A stretch of DNA of 64,000 nt, taken from assembly GCA_964017045.1 (NCBI GenBank), contig OZ024804.1, positions 19,888,537 to 19,952,536 of the forward strand. The letters are read 5' to 3'. The notes under the pieces are model-generated. The model did no database searches, had not been told where the DNA came from, and worked only from the letters and a program-made list of their open reading frames with translations. Shown piece after piece: positions 23,817 through 36,849 of this stretch. Position numbers and translations under genes: made by a program. Every line of letters begins with the position of its first letter. The first letter of the stretch is position 1. The stretch comes from Omphiscola glabra. Lineage: Eukaryota > Mollusca > Gastropoda > Lymnaeidae.

Positions 23817-24575
23817 ACTTATTTAATTGTCTAAATAGTAACAAAACAACACATTTGATTTATGTGAAATAATAATATTTTAAAAAAAAATGCTTTAAAA
23901 AAATACAACTTTGATATGTCAGCATTAGTAGGCCATCTAGATTAGCCCCTATGAAGTAAGTTAGTAATTGTTCAGAATGTTTCCACACATAAAAATTAAA
24001 GTGACACCTTGTTTGTATCTAAATCAAAATAGGTTAAACTTTAATAATGTTTACACAGAATACAAATGCAGACGTTTCGGCAAAAGCCTTCATCAGTTCA
24101 AAAACAACCAAAAAAAAAAAAAAAACAACAACAAAGAAACAATTTCTTTATAAGATTACATTATATTAACGTAATATATAAATTATGTATTAATCTACTT
24201 GAAAACTTTATCGCAGCTTAACACATGTCTACAAATAAAAAGTTTGATTACTAAGAAACAACTTTCATCTTTCTGTCAAGTAGATATATATCAGGATAAG
24301 AAAATATTAGTCAACAATGGTCTCAAATCAACGCCACTATTATTTATTTATTTTAAATGAGTGTCCTAATTGACACTTAAACTTGTATTCATCATAAAGA
24401 TTTTCTCAAGATCAGGAAATAAACTATGGCTCCCTAAGAGCACTTTATGGGCGTAGTAATTAAATAGTTTGATGATTGTGAAAAATTATTAATGATTTGA
24501 TTTAAATTTTGTTTCGTATAATAGATCGTTTTACGAAATGTTAACTATTTAGTTATATATTTTAAATTAAAAAAA
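23817..24575 (-). promoter_or_regulatory. Upstream region of gene B, homologous to that of C
   Basis: The segment 24200-24510 aligns with 36000-36280 upstream of C. The best conserved part is ATTAGTCAACAATGGTCTCA at 24306-24325 (C: 36090-36109). In B it lies about 490 bp from the ATG instead of about 240, because an insert carrying a hammerhead-like motif and an A-run (about 23960-24190) sits between. Promoter function is inferred from conservation only. Confidence 0.45.
24060..24100 (-). ncRNA. Hammerhead-like ribozyme motif (Penelope-type), probably degenerate
   Basis: On the minus strand, CTGATGA (24096-24090) is followed by A, a GGC-TTTT-GCC stem-loop and GAAAC (24078-24074). This is the order of the hammerhead core: CUGANGA, helix II, GAAA. 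A GTA|TTC lies 3' where the cleavage triplet and stem I would be, against GAA just before CTGATGA. The extra A before helix II and the very short helices make activity doubtful. Hammerheads are known in the terminal repeats of Penelope-like elements. Related, more degenerate copies lie at about 43200-43240, 43665-43700 and 54695-54735. Confidence 0.35.
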
Positions 24576-24579
24576 ACTT

Positions 24580-25420
24580 TTTTTTTGGCATCCGTCCGTA
24601 CAAAGGGGACGATGGTGTGGAGTTCGCAGGACGAAATCCACAAGGCCTGGGATTATTCTTCTATGATTATAAGCTGGTTCCCAACAGCAAATCGCCTCTC
24701 TCCACGCCGCTGGATGACCCCAAGAGAACATCATGTGGATGATACGGTATGGCACCAGTGGCGTCTCAGGAGTTGTCGGAATATTTCATTGTATCAATTT
24801 TATCCGCCTTTCGGGATTCCATCTCCGGGTTTGAATTCAGAGTTGCCTTCACTTAGATGAGTTGCCCTCCAAGGTTAACGAGTCCCATCCACCCGGCATA
24901 TATATATATATTTATATATATGCAGCATCAATATTTTTTTTTTGCGAGACAATGGACTAGCTATTTACACTTCATGGAATGGCTAACTAAACCACTCTCG
25001 ACAGCATTTCTAGCAGGAGAATAGAGTGACTCCTGATCAGGTTTGACCTTCCGTACAGCTTCGTTTCGCGAATCTTCTAACTTCTTGAATCCTTTATGCA
25101 CTGCGTTTGTCAGCTGGAACCTCGTTCAGCAATGCTCACCCATTTGCTGTTTTCCTTGTTAGCCTCCCTTATGCCCCTTTTACAAAGGCTATATTTCAGG
25201 CTGGGCCGTCGTATAAGTCTTGTCCCTTCTGCCAACTCTCCATACATCAGCTTCTTTGGAATACTGCCTTCCTCAAATTTCCTTACATATCTTAACCAGC
25301 GAAAGTGCCTTTTGCTAAGAGTGGATGATATTCTAAATATATTTGCACGTTCCAATACCTCTGTGTTAGGCACCTTGCCCTGCCATCGAATGAATAAAAT
25401 GAAACGCAGACAGCTTTGAT
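24580..25420 (-). mobile_element. Non-LTR retrotransposon 3' fragments, two pieces
   Basis: The segment 25410-25110 on the minus strand encodes P-N-T-E-V-L-E-R, L-R-Y-V-R-K and G-E-L-A-E-G-T-R, matching the C-terminal part of the element at 12267-14913. The 3' UTR continues to an A-run at about 24935. A second, adjoining 3' UTR piece spans about 24900-24585 and ends GGACGGATGCC followed by A-runs, the same terminus as the nested LINE. Both are 5'-truncated. Confidence 0.7.
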
Positions 25421-26689
25421 TGAAGCAGTTGAGTTTCCGCTCATGACTAGCATATGTTGTCTACAATTCAGTGTCATAAAGGGCGTATTAAGGACACATG
25501 TCTTAGAGACATTTATTTTTATTTTTTTTTCTGTTAGATTGAGATTATTCCACCCCCGCTTATTCTGATATACAATTCAAGAATTGTATGACTATATTTG
25601 TTTTTTTGTTTGTTTGTAGATGAGTTGAACCTTGAATGGCAACCAAGTTCGACATGACCATTCCTCCTGACATATAGAATACGCATGGGAATTAATGTCA
25701 TTATACTTTATCCAAACATCTGTATTTACAAAAATATTGCAAAATAAAGAAGGTAAAAATTACAAGGAAATACATTTTTTTATGGATTCCAGGGACTTAG
25801 TCAGAACTGTGCGCTTTCAAACATCATTTAAGTAAGGTTTTCGGTGTGCTTTGCCAAGTTACCACATTTTAAATAAAGCTTTATTCTAGTTCTCTAAAAA
25901 AACTAATACAATGTAATTATGCTATAATTTAGGGGCGTTCTTTTAGTGTGCATTGATATACCTAGGTGTTTACAATCATCACTCTTATGACCTGAACTTT
26001 TTACAATAAGCGTACATATTTCCTGGTCTTGATTCTTTTGTTCCAGATTGGTAATCTTTTTTTGCGGGATGCTATACGTTGATACTATGTGGTGCTTGTC
26101 TTGTTATGTGTCGAAGAGGTTCTTGGAGAATTGATGCGAGATGGGGGAAATTGTTAGCTAACTCTGCTGCCTTATGCACGCTATCTTCACCACGGTCTGA
26201 AATATGTTTCCGTACAGCCACACCAACACAATTCTTGAACTACTCCAGTACGAGGATAGTGTATTTTTTACAGTCTTTGTCTATAATCTTTGCTAGGAGC
26301 CATGTTTCCAGGAATCGTTTTTTATTTTCATGGAAATTTAACTTGAGTTTGACCATCATGATTTAGCATTTTTCACAATGTTTTAAAGTGTGCTAAGGGG
26401 ACACATTCATAAGCCTGGGATATTAATAACTTTTGCGCGATTATAGTCCCCACTCTGTTCAGCGTTCATAGAAACATATTTCTCTGCTGGCCGACAATGC
26501 AGAGCCGGCTGCAATAAGGTAGACCATCTATTTTCAGGTATTTTAAAATTGTGCGTAGTAGTTTTAAACTGTGCTAAATACTGGTGAGTGTCAATATTTG
26601 CAAATTTAATGATTAATTAGGAAATTACTATAAGACGTTGATAGGGGATCTAACCCGGCTGACATCCCACAGGATGGTGGATAGGTATT

Positions 26690-26770
26690 ATAAGTATTAT
26701 TATTATTATGTAAGTGTTTTTTTTAGCGCGATACCTCACCCTATTGTTAGGCTCACAGAGCTTCCAATAA
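26690..26770 (-). mobile_element. Short retrotransposon 3' end
   Basis: A degraded copy of the CTGTGAGCCTAACAATAGGG / GCGC block followed by a (TAA)n tail, in minus orientation; same family as 20330-20770. Confidence 0.5.
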
Positions 26771-27764
26771 AATAAGCAAAACAAAGAAAAAAAGAAATGT
26801 TAAATTAAACATATATTGTTTGATTTTTCAGGTTTTCCCTTATTTTGCAAGTTATATTTCATGTTGCTTTAACCTGAAAGAAGTACTCCCTACATTAAAC
26901 TTATACGCTTTGCTGTTAACAGGTACTCCAAACTCTTTCAAATTGTGTTTTGGCAACTCCGAATCGTATATAATATTTCATCTACTAAAAATTGCATAAC
27001 TAGTTTTATCCATGAAAACTGTGGTGGCGTGGGGGGATGGGGTATTACTCTAATGATTTTACAAACGTTGTGACTTATATGTATGTATACATATTCTAGT
27101 ATTTGTCCATACATATTATGATATGTTAAAACTTAGCTTTTTTTCCCATCCCAAATTATTTGAGTTAATTATATATACATTTGAAGAAAATTATAATTTA
27201 AGTCGTTAAAATAAAATTATGACATGGAAAATATTTTTAACACAGGTGTAAAATATTACACTGAAACAATGCAAATATCTTTCTGTAGATATGTTTACAT
27301 TTATCTACGAGCTTCTCAGCAAATAATTTTGTTGCATCACCTATATGATAAATTAAAGTACTAAGCTCAAGTACTGAAAACAAAAGATATTTCTTGTATC
27401 TGAAACATTTAATATCATATAATGCCATCGTCGCTAATGCAACGAAATAATTATTCTATATTATATTGTTGTTTTATTCGCGTTGGGAATTTAAATAGGA
27501 TTACATTTGTTTTTAGTCAAAAATTATATTAAAATAAAATTATATTTACATTTAATTTTTAAACAATATATTTTAAGAATTGAAACTTATATGTTCACAA
27601 AAATCGTAAGACAAAAAAGAAATTGTATTCTTTAAAGACAAATCCATTTTGTCCCATCATGGCAGAATGTAAATGTAATGAAAAAAAAAACCAAAGTTTA
27701 AAAAATGCACACTAGTCATTGATTTATTTATAAATGCGGCTCTATAAAAATAATGCTACGTAGT

Positions 27765-28130
27765 AATAATAATAATAATAGGTTCATTTAAAAACACGCT
27801 TCATCCCTAATTAAGCCTCGAAGCGCTATAAAAATACAAAACGCAACAATACGAAATCTACATAAAGCCAACGGACAATTAAAGCCAATATACATCGAGG
27901 AATATGAGCAAGCTCCTTTGAATCATGGTGGTAGACTTCATCACCCATGCAGGTGAGTGCGAAAAAGATGTGATTTTAACTCAGTTTTGAAAGACTGCAG
28001 TGTCTGGCTGTTTTTGAGAGTGACATGAAGGCCATTCCACATTCTTGGGCCAGATAATTGAACATAAATAACGTACATTATACAATAAACAATATTTAAA
28101 CAATTTTTTTTATAAAGACGTTTAATCATT
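27765..28130 (-). mobile_element. CR1/L2-like non-LTR 3' end with RT C-terminus
   Basis: The minus strand encodes L-S-G-P-R-M-W-N-G-L-H and T-L-Q-S-F-K-T-E-L-K-S-H-L-F (28045-27940), the widespread C-terminal signature of CR1/L2-like reverse transcriptases. A 3' UTR with CGAAGCGCTATAAAAA and a TTATTATTATTATTA-type tail follows near 27765. The rest of the element is missing. Confidence 0.65.
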
Positions 28131-28974
28131 CAAAGACGAGTAAAACGCAGTAAAAACTAAACACTAAATTACAGTATTTTAAAATACACAACGCAAAGTC
28201 ATACTTTCGAGGCGTCAAGACAGACTTTCTTTTAAAACAAAAAATTCGTTGTGAATGTAGAAGAAATTTAAATATGTTTTATTTACATTGATGTTTGAAA
28301 ATATTTGCTGCAATTTCTTTTTTTTTTAAAGACTGTAGAATGTTTTATTTATTAAACATTAAATGGTTACAAAATTAAGGGGCTCAACTCTTTCCTTAGG
28401 CATAGATCTAAAAAAAAAACAACAAACCCTTTCACCCTCTGACACCGTCGACCAATGTAGTAGACGCGATGTCGACACGGCTACATTGCAACGAGGCGGT
28501 AAACACCGTTCAGGTCACCACTTCACGAAAAAACTAATTGATTCAACTCAGAGCAAATGTAAAATATAAGCACAAACAACACTAACATTTTTACCCACAA
28601 AACCACAAGATAAAAATTCAAAAAAATAGTATAAAGAACTGTTTAAAATATTATAGCTATACACTGTTCTCAGTAGAAAGCGAAAGCGTGATTCTTTGGA
28701 CAAAAACGATAATGGCGCTAAGAGATATACTGCCCTGAAGGGACCAATCTTGCATAACCACACAGATTATAATTTATATGAAGGTGTTACACGAAAATGT
28801 ACAAACAAACGTCATAAATAAGCTATATAAATAAGAGGAATGGCATAAAAATGCAATCTTCTACTAAAAATGAGTCGATTGGGATAGAAAGCCCCCCCTC
28901 CCCTCTCACTTTTCCCCCTTTTCTTTTTTCTTGTTGAGCCAGTTGAACTATTTGATTGATATATTAAAGTAATA

Positions 28975-30287
28975 TTAAAATAAAGAATGTGTTTTTCTAA
29001 TCGTCCGCGGTGCCTGACTTGCTCTCACTCTCTGGTTGACGTAGTGAGGTACACTTATCCTGTCATAGATGTCTTCGTTCCGTCGTCTGATAGAGAAACT
29101 TATAGTTAACGTACGCAGAAACACAGCCGCCATCACAATCCCTGCCATTGCGATGATAACCAACAGTAATAACATAGGAAATATAATATCCCCGGACGCA
29201 CTGTATTTGTTCCTACTAACCCTGCAATTGAACTGATCCACCTAGTAGTACAGCTCCAGTTGCCTATAAATGCATTTCGATGAATTGGTGGTGTATTCGA
29301 TAATTGTGGAGTTTGTTTCTGCACGTTCTAATGGAGTCAGATTCAGGGACGCTTGACATAATGAAGAATAATAAGTCAAATTAGTGATGCACCCATGTTG
29401 AGTTGCAGAGCAGTTACAAGGTATAGAAACGTGTTTAACTTTGTTGATTTTGCACACGGTATCCATAAGCTGCACAGATATGTTTGATGCTGGTTTTCCA
29501 TCCTCGCAATGGGTGATTTTATGATCGTGTAGGCACTGAAAGAAACTAATATATAGGATGTATTGAAATAATTTGTGCTGTGTGCTTAAACAATTTATCA
29601 AAATATGTATCTAAGAAAACGCATTGAAACAGAAATTAAAAAATAAATTTATATAACTCGATTAAAAATATCAGAAGTGGTTTATGTATCAATAATATAA
29701 TGGAGATTATTTATATATTTTAGACTATAAAATGTGTGCGAGTATCGTAAAAACAGCTTTAAACCAAATGTGTAAACAAAGTGAGCATAATATTACATAT
29801 ATATTCACATCTGCCATGGGCAATGCAAATGTTCCACCACTTTATAAACAACTGGCGTGATCAAATCAACCAACCGGTCAGTTGACTACAGACATTAGCT
29901 TTATTGATGATGATGTTAAAACGAAGGCAATAAATAGATTCGCACAACGATTCAAAAGTCTGTTCGAAATCCAAAAGCAAAAACAAGAGCCTACTTCAGA
30001 CAGTTAATCTTAGCACAAAACTGTTCCCCTAATGTCTTGAAAAATCTAACAATGCATTCAAATTGTAATTCGTAATTGTTGATGGGTTCATTTAGAAGTT
30101 TTTAAAAAAGAAAATCAAACATCACTTACCTTTTATGTTCAGATTCATTTAAGACCATGGTCATATTGCTGTGCTGCACTGTCAAGACTGAGCAACTCTC
30201 GCCAGGTTTCAAAGTCACCAAAGGCGTTTCCTCGCATGTTACTAATAGCTTAGCACAAGTCAAAGCAATACATATAAGTAAACGCAT
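28975..30287 (-). pseudogene. Gene F: divergent receptor-family gene with an amber codon before the membrane span
   Basis: Exon 1 30287-30130 (signal peptide MRLLICIALTCAKLLVTC, donor AG|GTAAGT), a 584-bp phase-2 intron, then exon 2 from 29545 (ATTAG|T). The exon-2 start F-F-Q-C-L-H-D matches F-L-D-C-L of the other genes, and the C-x8-C and C-x6-C spacings are retained. TAG at 29244-29242 ends the frame after 153 aa. The same frame then continues without break to 28975: a hydrophobic span (I-I-F-P-M-L-L-L-L-V-I-I-A-M), a basic stop-transfer, Y-D-R-I and a basic tail. No GT-AG intron of plausible size would remove the stop. It is either a recent nonsense pseudogene, a secreted ectodomain, or an assembly error. 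The YEEI and terminal LEPE motifs are absent. Confidence 0.6.
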
Positions 30288-33200
30288 GATTAAATACGTG
30301 TACATGCCATTTCATGAATACAATCGTCTGGCTGACATTTAAGCACACACAAAAAAGTTGTATTTGAAAAAAAAATTCGAGATCTATAAAACGTCAAATT
30401 CACTTTTGTCGATGTACATTAGATGTCACGTTGATAAAACTTGGATTCCTCTGGGAATTATTAATACAGTTTACAAATTTAAGTTTCGAATCTCTCTTTA
30501 TTTTTCCCTGTATAATACCACGAAGAAGAATGTTTAAGTGTCAATAGTAGTGTCATTAATCACCAAGAGATTTCAACTTTGCACTTTGACACCAGTTATG
30601 ATGTCAACTAGAAAAATATTCAAGACCATTTAGTTAATGATTAACAAACTTATCGGAAATTGTTGAATCATTTAAAAAGAATTATATTGCTGGTATATTG
30701 TGTTATGTTTTGTTTCTTAAATTGATTATAGATCATTTATTTTTAATTTACTTTTAGTTCTTTGAGATTTTATAAATGTGTACGGTACAGTGTCTATTTC
30801 AGTTGCTATTAATTCTTTGTCAATAACAACATTCAGTTCAATCCAAAATGAATTCATCAATCAAGTATTTTCAAGATATTTTGCATTTATTTGATTATCA
30901 TGGATTTTTTTTTAAAAAAGTATGTCTACTTGAAGATCGTTGTTCATACATTAGTTACATTTTATAATTTTTTTTCTAATACTGACTTAACTAGTTGTTA
31001 TTATTCTGGTAAGCATTAAATAGCACACTGAGTCCCACAAGCATACAGGCATGCAAACACATACGCAAAAAGATAAATATACCCAGTACTAAAGAAGCAA
31101 AAGTCCCAAAAAATGTAACTACATTTAATTCGAATTTTAGGCTACATAAAAGTACTTTCTACACTTTTGTAAAGACTTACTTTGTGTAACGCATTTTAAG
31201 AAACTTTAAGAAATTTTCAACTTTTTAGTTCTTGTTAATTATTTTGTCTTGCGGTCTTACGGTCATACACATAACATACTCGATCATACACATAACATAC
31301 ACGATTATACACATAACATACACGATCATACACATAACATACACTATCATACACATATCATACACGATCATACACATAACATACACGATCATGCACATAA
31401 CATACACGATCATACACTTAACATGCACGATGATACACATAACAGGATGTGTGATAAAAAAAAAAGAACATCAGACTTCATACCACCACAAAATATTTGC
31501 TGGTCTCCGACTTTGGTGGTTGGGATGCTTTATGATTCTAATGTTCCTCCTGTTTATTCACATTAATTCTTTACTATCTGAGCTGTCGCGTTAGCTTCAC
31601 CCGGATATATTTTAATCACTGGATATAAACAAGGATACTTTTTCTTAATTCTCTTGATTGAATGACACAGTCCAAGTACTACCAACAGTTAAAAATGTCA
31701 ATGAATAAAAATTTTGTTCACAATTCATATCACGAATTGCATGGTGAGGAAATAGCAATAACAAGTGTAGCCAAAGAATCAAGACTTTGTTTCTTGATTA
31801 CATGAAAGTAAAGTTATAATAATTGCAAACGTATTGATACACTTCAAAAATTAACCAATACTAATATATGCGGACAAACTTGTTTTAGGTAAATTTAATA
31901 AACCAGTTTGTAAGACTTGTTTGTATGACTTGTTTATGAATGTTTGAATGACTTGTTTTCTGAATTGGTTAAATGACGTGTTTTAATCGTTTGTTTAAAT
32001 ATTTTATTTTTTGAACTAATGGTCTGCATGAGGTGTTTGAAAGATATGTTTGAATGAATAGTCTGAATCAGGATTGTATTTAAAAGACGTCTTTGATTGC
32101 CTTGTTTGCGAAAAATGTTCGTATGAATTTGGCGATATGAATAGTCCGTGATCATTGTTTCATCTAAGCCAAATCTAATTCAAACGTGTGTGTGTGTCCA
32201 TATCCAAAAGGAATAACGAAACTGAAATGGCAAATAACAACAGAGACACTCTTTCATCAAACGATGCATATATATATTGTAATGACATGTTTTGGATTGT
32301 GAAGTTCAACTGAAATTTTCCAAAACATAATGTATATTCTAAAAACAACTACAATTGATATTTTAACATCAATGTAATGTAATTTTCCCCAAATTAAACA
32401 ACAAGCAAGCAGTCAATTATGCATACATGTTTCAATAGCATGAATTGACGCTAATGTCTGACTTTCACACAGAGGCGTCGCTTGCATGGGTGATGCCCGG
32501 CGCTGTAAACTCGCGGTATCATCAATTCCGGACTTCACTATCCCCCCCTCCCCTCATGAACTTTCACCAGGTAATTCTTTACAAAATTGTTTGATAATCT
32601 CTTGTCGTTTTATGTGGTAAATTTAGTCCTAGAGTAAGAACATTTATTAGAAGAATGCAAAGAATGTTAGATAACATAGTGTAACAAAAATTACTCTTAT
32701 TGTAATATTACATTTTAGCTATGTAATTCCATGCCTGTAAAGATGCAAACCTGCCAATTCCTTTATCAACATAACATTATTCAACATGTCAATTTAAATA
32801 CCAACACTATCGAGTCTGCACTGTTCGAAAGAAAGAGTCCACATTGGCTTTTTGCAGTTTCAGTTTTGAAAAGTCTCCTTTGACATTAAGCAACGGACAC
32901 ACTGATCGTGAGAAATAATAGAAATCACAGTAGACTTAAAGATATGATTTATAGGCAATCTTTGAAGTACTATTCAGTTATGTATATCAAAAATTTGAAT
33001 ACTGTTGAAGTTTTAGCTTCGTCGAGATGAACATCTGTTGCTTTTAGCTGGTTTCGAGACTTTTGTATTTCAATTAAGAGTTCATTTCTAAATTTAACTC
33101 ATCATGTAAAGTGATCAGTTTAGAAATGGAAGACAATTCATCAGTCGCCAAAAATAGACTCTGAACATGAACGATCTGAAACACATTGACTACCGTACTT

Positions 33201-34327
33201 TCATGCCAGCTCTTGACCGGTTTTGGAGTTCAGAAGGACAATTACCAATACCATTCACTTTATTATCGGCCCTTTTTTGGCATAGTGAGTTCTTCGTCTC
33301 TTGATTGCTTCCAAGTCAATCTTCTTGAATCTTGTAGTCTTCTCTTTACTTAAGTTCTCAATTGGTTTGATTATAAAAGTGTTTTTTTTTCAGTTGCACG
33401 CTCCCATTGCCGTATTTACACATTTGTAGGCCGTATGAAAAATGACACAATTCTGCACGTCCCTCTCCTTAATCAGGTTGATTTAAATTTCCAATGTAAT
33501 ATGCAACAGTTAATGTTTAAACATTAGCACTAAACACAATATGTGTCTTTTTAAAAAAAAAAAAATTATACTTTTAATTCAAATCAATACTGCACTAATA
33601 AACTACTACACTACTAAGTTACTACACTACTACAATAATAAACTAATAACCATTTGTTCAGGGTGTGATGGGCCAGGTTAGTTAAAAAAACAAACTTTAT
33701 TTGAAAATACCATAAATAACTGGAGGGGATATTAGAGATTATTATTTTAAAATTATTTAAAAGTTAACTCTGCTAAAGAATGACTGAATTCGGGCGTGAT
33801 AAACTTTAACATCACCGATCTTATGGATTACTGATCAGATGGCAAAATGTTCTTGGGGCAATCAAATCTGATGGCACCTTGATATAATATTTCATTTAGA
33901 TATGTTATGAAACCGACTCAAGTGAGCTTTGTCAAAATTGCATTTTTCCATGTGGTGTTACTCCCGCCCCACCCCTCTGTGAGTGGGCCACCAAGTGCGA
34001 CCCGCATCTCCCAAACCATATACATATATACTCATGATACATGCCGCTATTTTTAAATCTATAAATATGTGTTATCGACATGTGATTTTCAGATGAATGG
34101 AAAAGCAGTCGCAGTGCGGTACCAGAAGGAAAAGATGAAATATTAAAGATAGTGAAGTAAAAGCGAGACATCAGATACATTAACAACAATGCTCATAAAG
34201 AAAAAACTGCAACATTGAATTTTTTGCATTTTAACTTAACTTTTATGGAATATGAATAACTTTTAATTATAAAGATAGTAATTTTAAAAAATAGCATTTG
34301 TCTTGAGGAGCCATCTAAGCTTCACAC
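30288..34327. other. Intergenic region between F and C
   Basis: The flank 30496-30610 is shared with H. A 21-bp tandem repeat is listed separately. About 31905-32120 is a degenerate run of TGAATGACTTGTTT-like words. 32460-32560 and 33930-34010 are less AT-rich but match nothing I know. No gene is supported. Confidence 0.45.
31258..31445. repeat. 21-bp tandem repeat, about 9 copies
   Basis: The unit is CATACACGATCATACACATA plus A, with occasional substitutions. Because 21 is a multiple of three, frames remain open on both strands across the array (periodic seven-residue peptides). These are not genes. Confidence 0.9.
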
Positions 34328-35850
34328 TTAAAGCTCCTCGTGTTCCAAGGATTCAGTTTCTGGCTCTAATACGTAATAGGTCATTTGTCGTTGATCCCCT
34401 TCGAAAATGTTTTTGTGAATAGCTTCACTGTCTTTATCTTTGAAATTAACATACACAGAAAACACAGAGCCTGCTTTCTGCGTTCTATCTCCACTTTGTG
34501 TTCCGATAGCGTCGTCATTTTCAATAACGCAAACAGATTTCCCATTGACCTGGTTGTCAACTGTGCTGGTCATTGCTTTCTCCAAACCAAAATTACAATA
34601 CAAAGATGAATCTATTTCTTCGTATACTACTACATCATAGGAATCAATATAACTAAGTCGACAACATGTCTTCTTGTTTAGCCAAAGGGTAACTGTTATC
34701 GAGATAAGAAATATTGTTATAATAATTGAAGGTATAACGTAAAGTAAAAATATATTTGTTGAATATTTATTGCACGTATCCAGGCTGATGATATCAAAGC
34801 TGTTGTTGATTAGTGCTACCGAAACAGGCTGTTGCCAGCTGATATGCAACGTTTGGAATAATGTTTTGCATATTTTGGAAGCCTTAGTTGATTTAACATT
34901 TATTATCGTATCACAAAGTACGTCACCCTGGACACACGAAATATTAACATATGAATAGTTATTTATCATGTAACTTTGATTTAAAGAACAGTTGATATTT
35001 ATGAGAGTTTGATTTTCATAGTTCTTTCTTGAAAAATTTTTTGTCACCACATGCAAGACTGTTGAGGTTGAAGGTTGTGTGGTCATTTCACATGGTTCCG
35101 AATAAACGCCAGATAAACAGTCTAGAAATCTGGGGATGTAATTTTTTTTTTTAAATAACAAAATTCATTTTTGATAAAAGGGGTTATTTTAATATTAAAC
35201 TATCATAATGCTTGTTATTAGTATAAGCTAAAAACTAACAATCGGGGAATTATTAATATCGAGTTAAATTGTAGGAGTAAATACAACTTAAATAGTTTTA
35301 GCGTATTTTTAAAAAAAAAACATCTTTAACAGTATTTCTTTACTAAAGTTAATGTTAATAGCTTTATATAGCGCACGTTTTAGGTGCTAAAAAAACTTGA
35401 ATAATATTGGTATCTTTTTCTATTCATAGATTTAAATTAAATTTACTATTTTTTTTAATCGTTTAGAAAAAAAGATGAATCCATCATTGGAAATAAATAA
35501 ATGTAAATTAGAAATAGAACTGATAATTATTTGATTTTCTTTTAAACAGATACTATTTCTACATTTAAACAATGATAAATAAATGCATATACCCGGCTAC
35601 AATATGAATTCTCTTGTTATTTTGTAATACATGTTTATAGTTTGGTTACATTTATTGTCTTAAAATACAACCATGAGCATTAACATAACTCTTACCCCAT
35701 CAACCATAAGTCATGAACGTAAATGTCGAGGTTACCGTACTGTAAAACTAACACGTTGTTAAAATCTGATTCATTTGCTTGTGTCAATCCCGATGTAGTC
35801 GGAAAAATCAAGAAATAAACCTGCACAAGCTTGACTAACAGTGCGTCCAT
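34328..35850 (-). CDS. Gene C: single-pass receptor-like protein with YEEI and C-terminal YxxL motifs
   Basis: Exons 35850-35696 and 35129-34328 with a 566-bp phase-2 intron (GG|GTAAGA ... CCCCAG|A); 318 aa. Signal peptide MDALLVKLVQVYFLIFPTTS. Ectodomain Cys 56, 65, 99, 117, 124, 171 plus Cys139, with many N-glycosylation sites and the I-S-W-Q-Q-P-V-S block before the last Cys. Membrane span about 179-202, then L-N-K-K and a juxtamembrane C-C pair that could be palmitoylated. The tail has V-V-Y221-E-E-I, Y229-C-N-F and T-Y303-Y-V-L-E-P-E, ending in an acidic E-H-E-E-L. It is the closest paralogue of B, including upstream DNA, and the most complete member, so it serves as reference for judging damage in B. 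Ligand and function are unknown; a signalling receptor is inferred from the motifs. Confidence 0.8.
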
Positions 35851-36300
35851 ACTTAATAAATTTCTGAATATTTGTTGAATTTTTTATTTTATTTTAACAA
35901 AGCCTTAAACAAACAGTACACGTTTAAAATGAACGCATTAATAAAATAACTAGCATAACCTTATGAAACAAAAAAAGCTATTGTTAAAAGCGTCTTCCAC
36001 AACGAAAACGTTTGATCACTAAGTCTCAACTTATGGGCTAAATGATTTCACTCCTCAGTCAAATAGATTCCAAAGCTACATAGTAAATTATTAGTCATCA
36101 ATGATCTCAACACAAAGCGTATAAAATGTATTTATTAAAGAGAGTGATTTAAATGGCAAACTTAAATCAGTAGTAAGCATAACAATTCTGTCAAGACTGG
36201 AAAATATACCAGGGCTTTCTAAGTGGTTTTACAAGGATGTTATTTATTTGTTTGATGACTGCGAAAAATAATGAGATATGTGTTGTTGTAATGGTTTTTC
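35851..36300 (-). promoter_or_regulatory. Upstream region of gene C with block conserved in B and D
   Basis: ATTAGTCATCAATGATCTCA at 36090-36109 lies 240 bp from the ATG; D has ATTAGTCATAATAATTAATC at 46898-46917, 248 bp from its ATG. Homology with B continues to about 36280. The similar distance in C and D supports a promoter element over chance, but no transcription start is known. Confidence 0.45.
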
Positions 36301-36849
36301 CTTTTTTTTTTTTTTTAGTTCTTTTTTAAAATTAAAAATACTTTAATTAATGTCAATTATATTTATCACTTCACTAAATGTCAATTTTATATATCACTTC
36401 ACTAAATGTCAATTATATACATATCAAGTTCCAACTGAGTGTAGAAGGTTCTAAATGTATTTACCTTATAAAAAATATTTTTTTCAGACAATTCCCCCCC
36501 CTCCAGGTGGGAGGGGGGATTTTAGATTTTTGGGGGACGATGGGGTCGGCAGTGTATAACTAAGAAGGTAATGGGGACAGATGTCCCCGGGTGCCAGACT
36601 AAGGAGTGTACCAAAATGTGCTTATTGTGGTTTTAATGGATACAAATAATATGTTTTAGAGTTGAGTGGTTTAGGGTCGTAAAAATTAATTTTGCCCCGA
36701 TGCGTCAAAACCTCTAGCTACTTCCGTCATTTGCGTAAAAAGGGGGCGAATCGATTTGATGACACCACTCAATCAGAACTATCCGAGGCATAGCAGAGAA
36801 CAATTGACTCTTACCCAGACAGTCTGATGAAAGTCTTTAAAGACAGGTC
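36301..36849. other. AT-rich DNA with short direct repeats
   Basis: Two to three copies of ATCACTTCACTAAATGTCAA at about 36365-36415 and a C/G-homopolymer patch at 36488-36535. No gene is seen. Confidence 0.5.

Larger units (their letters stand above)
25421..28974. other. Intergenic repeat-rich DNA
   Basis: No host gene seen. The block 26050-26390 has moderate complexity and starts with a TTTTTTTGCGGGA tail, suggesting a retroposon on the minus strand that I cannot classify. Retrotransposon 3' ends lie at about 26690-26770 and 27765-28130 (listed). Around 28360-28560 there is a less AT-rich stretch of unknown origin. Confidence 0.45.

Noticed and set aside
29230..29260. A tiny intron that would remove the amber codon of gene F
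   Set aside because: The available GT...AG pairs around the stop are about ten bases apart, far too short to splice.
31225..31566. Open frames on both strands with seven-residue periodicity
   Set aside because: Produced by the 21-bp tandem repeat; no start context, domain or splice structure.
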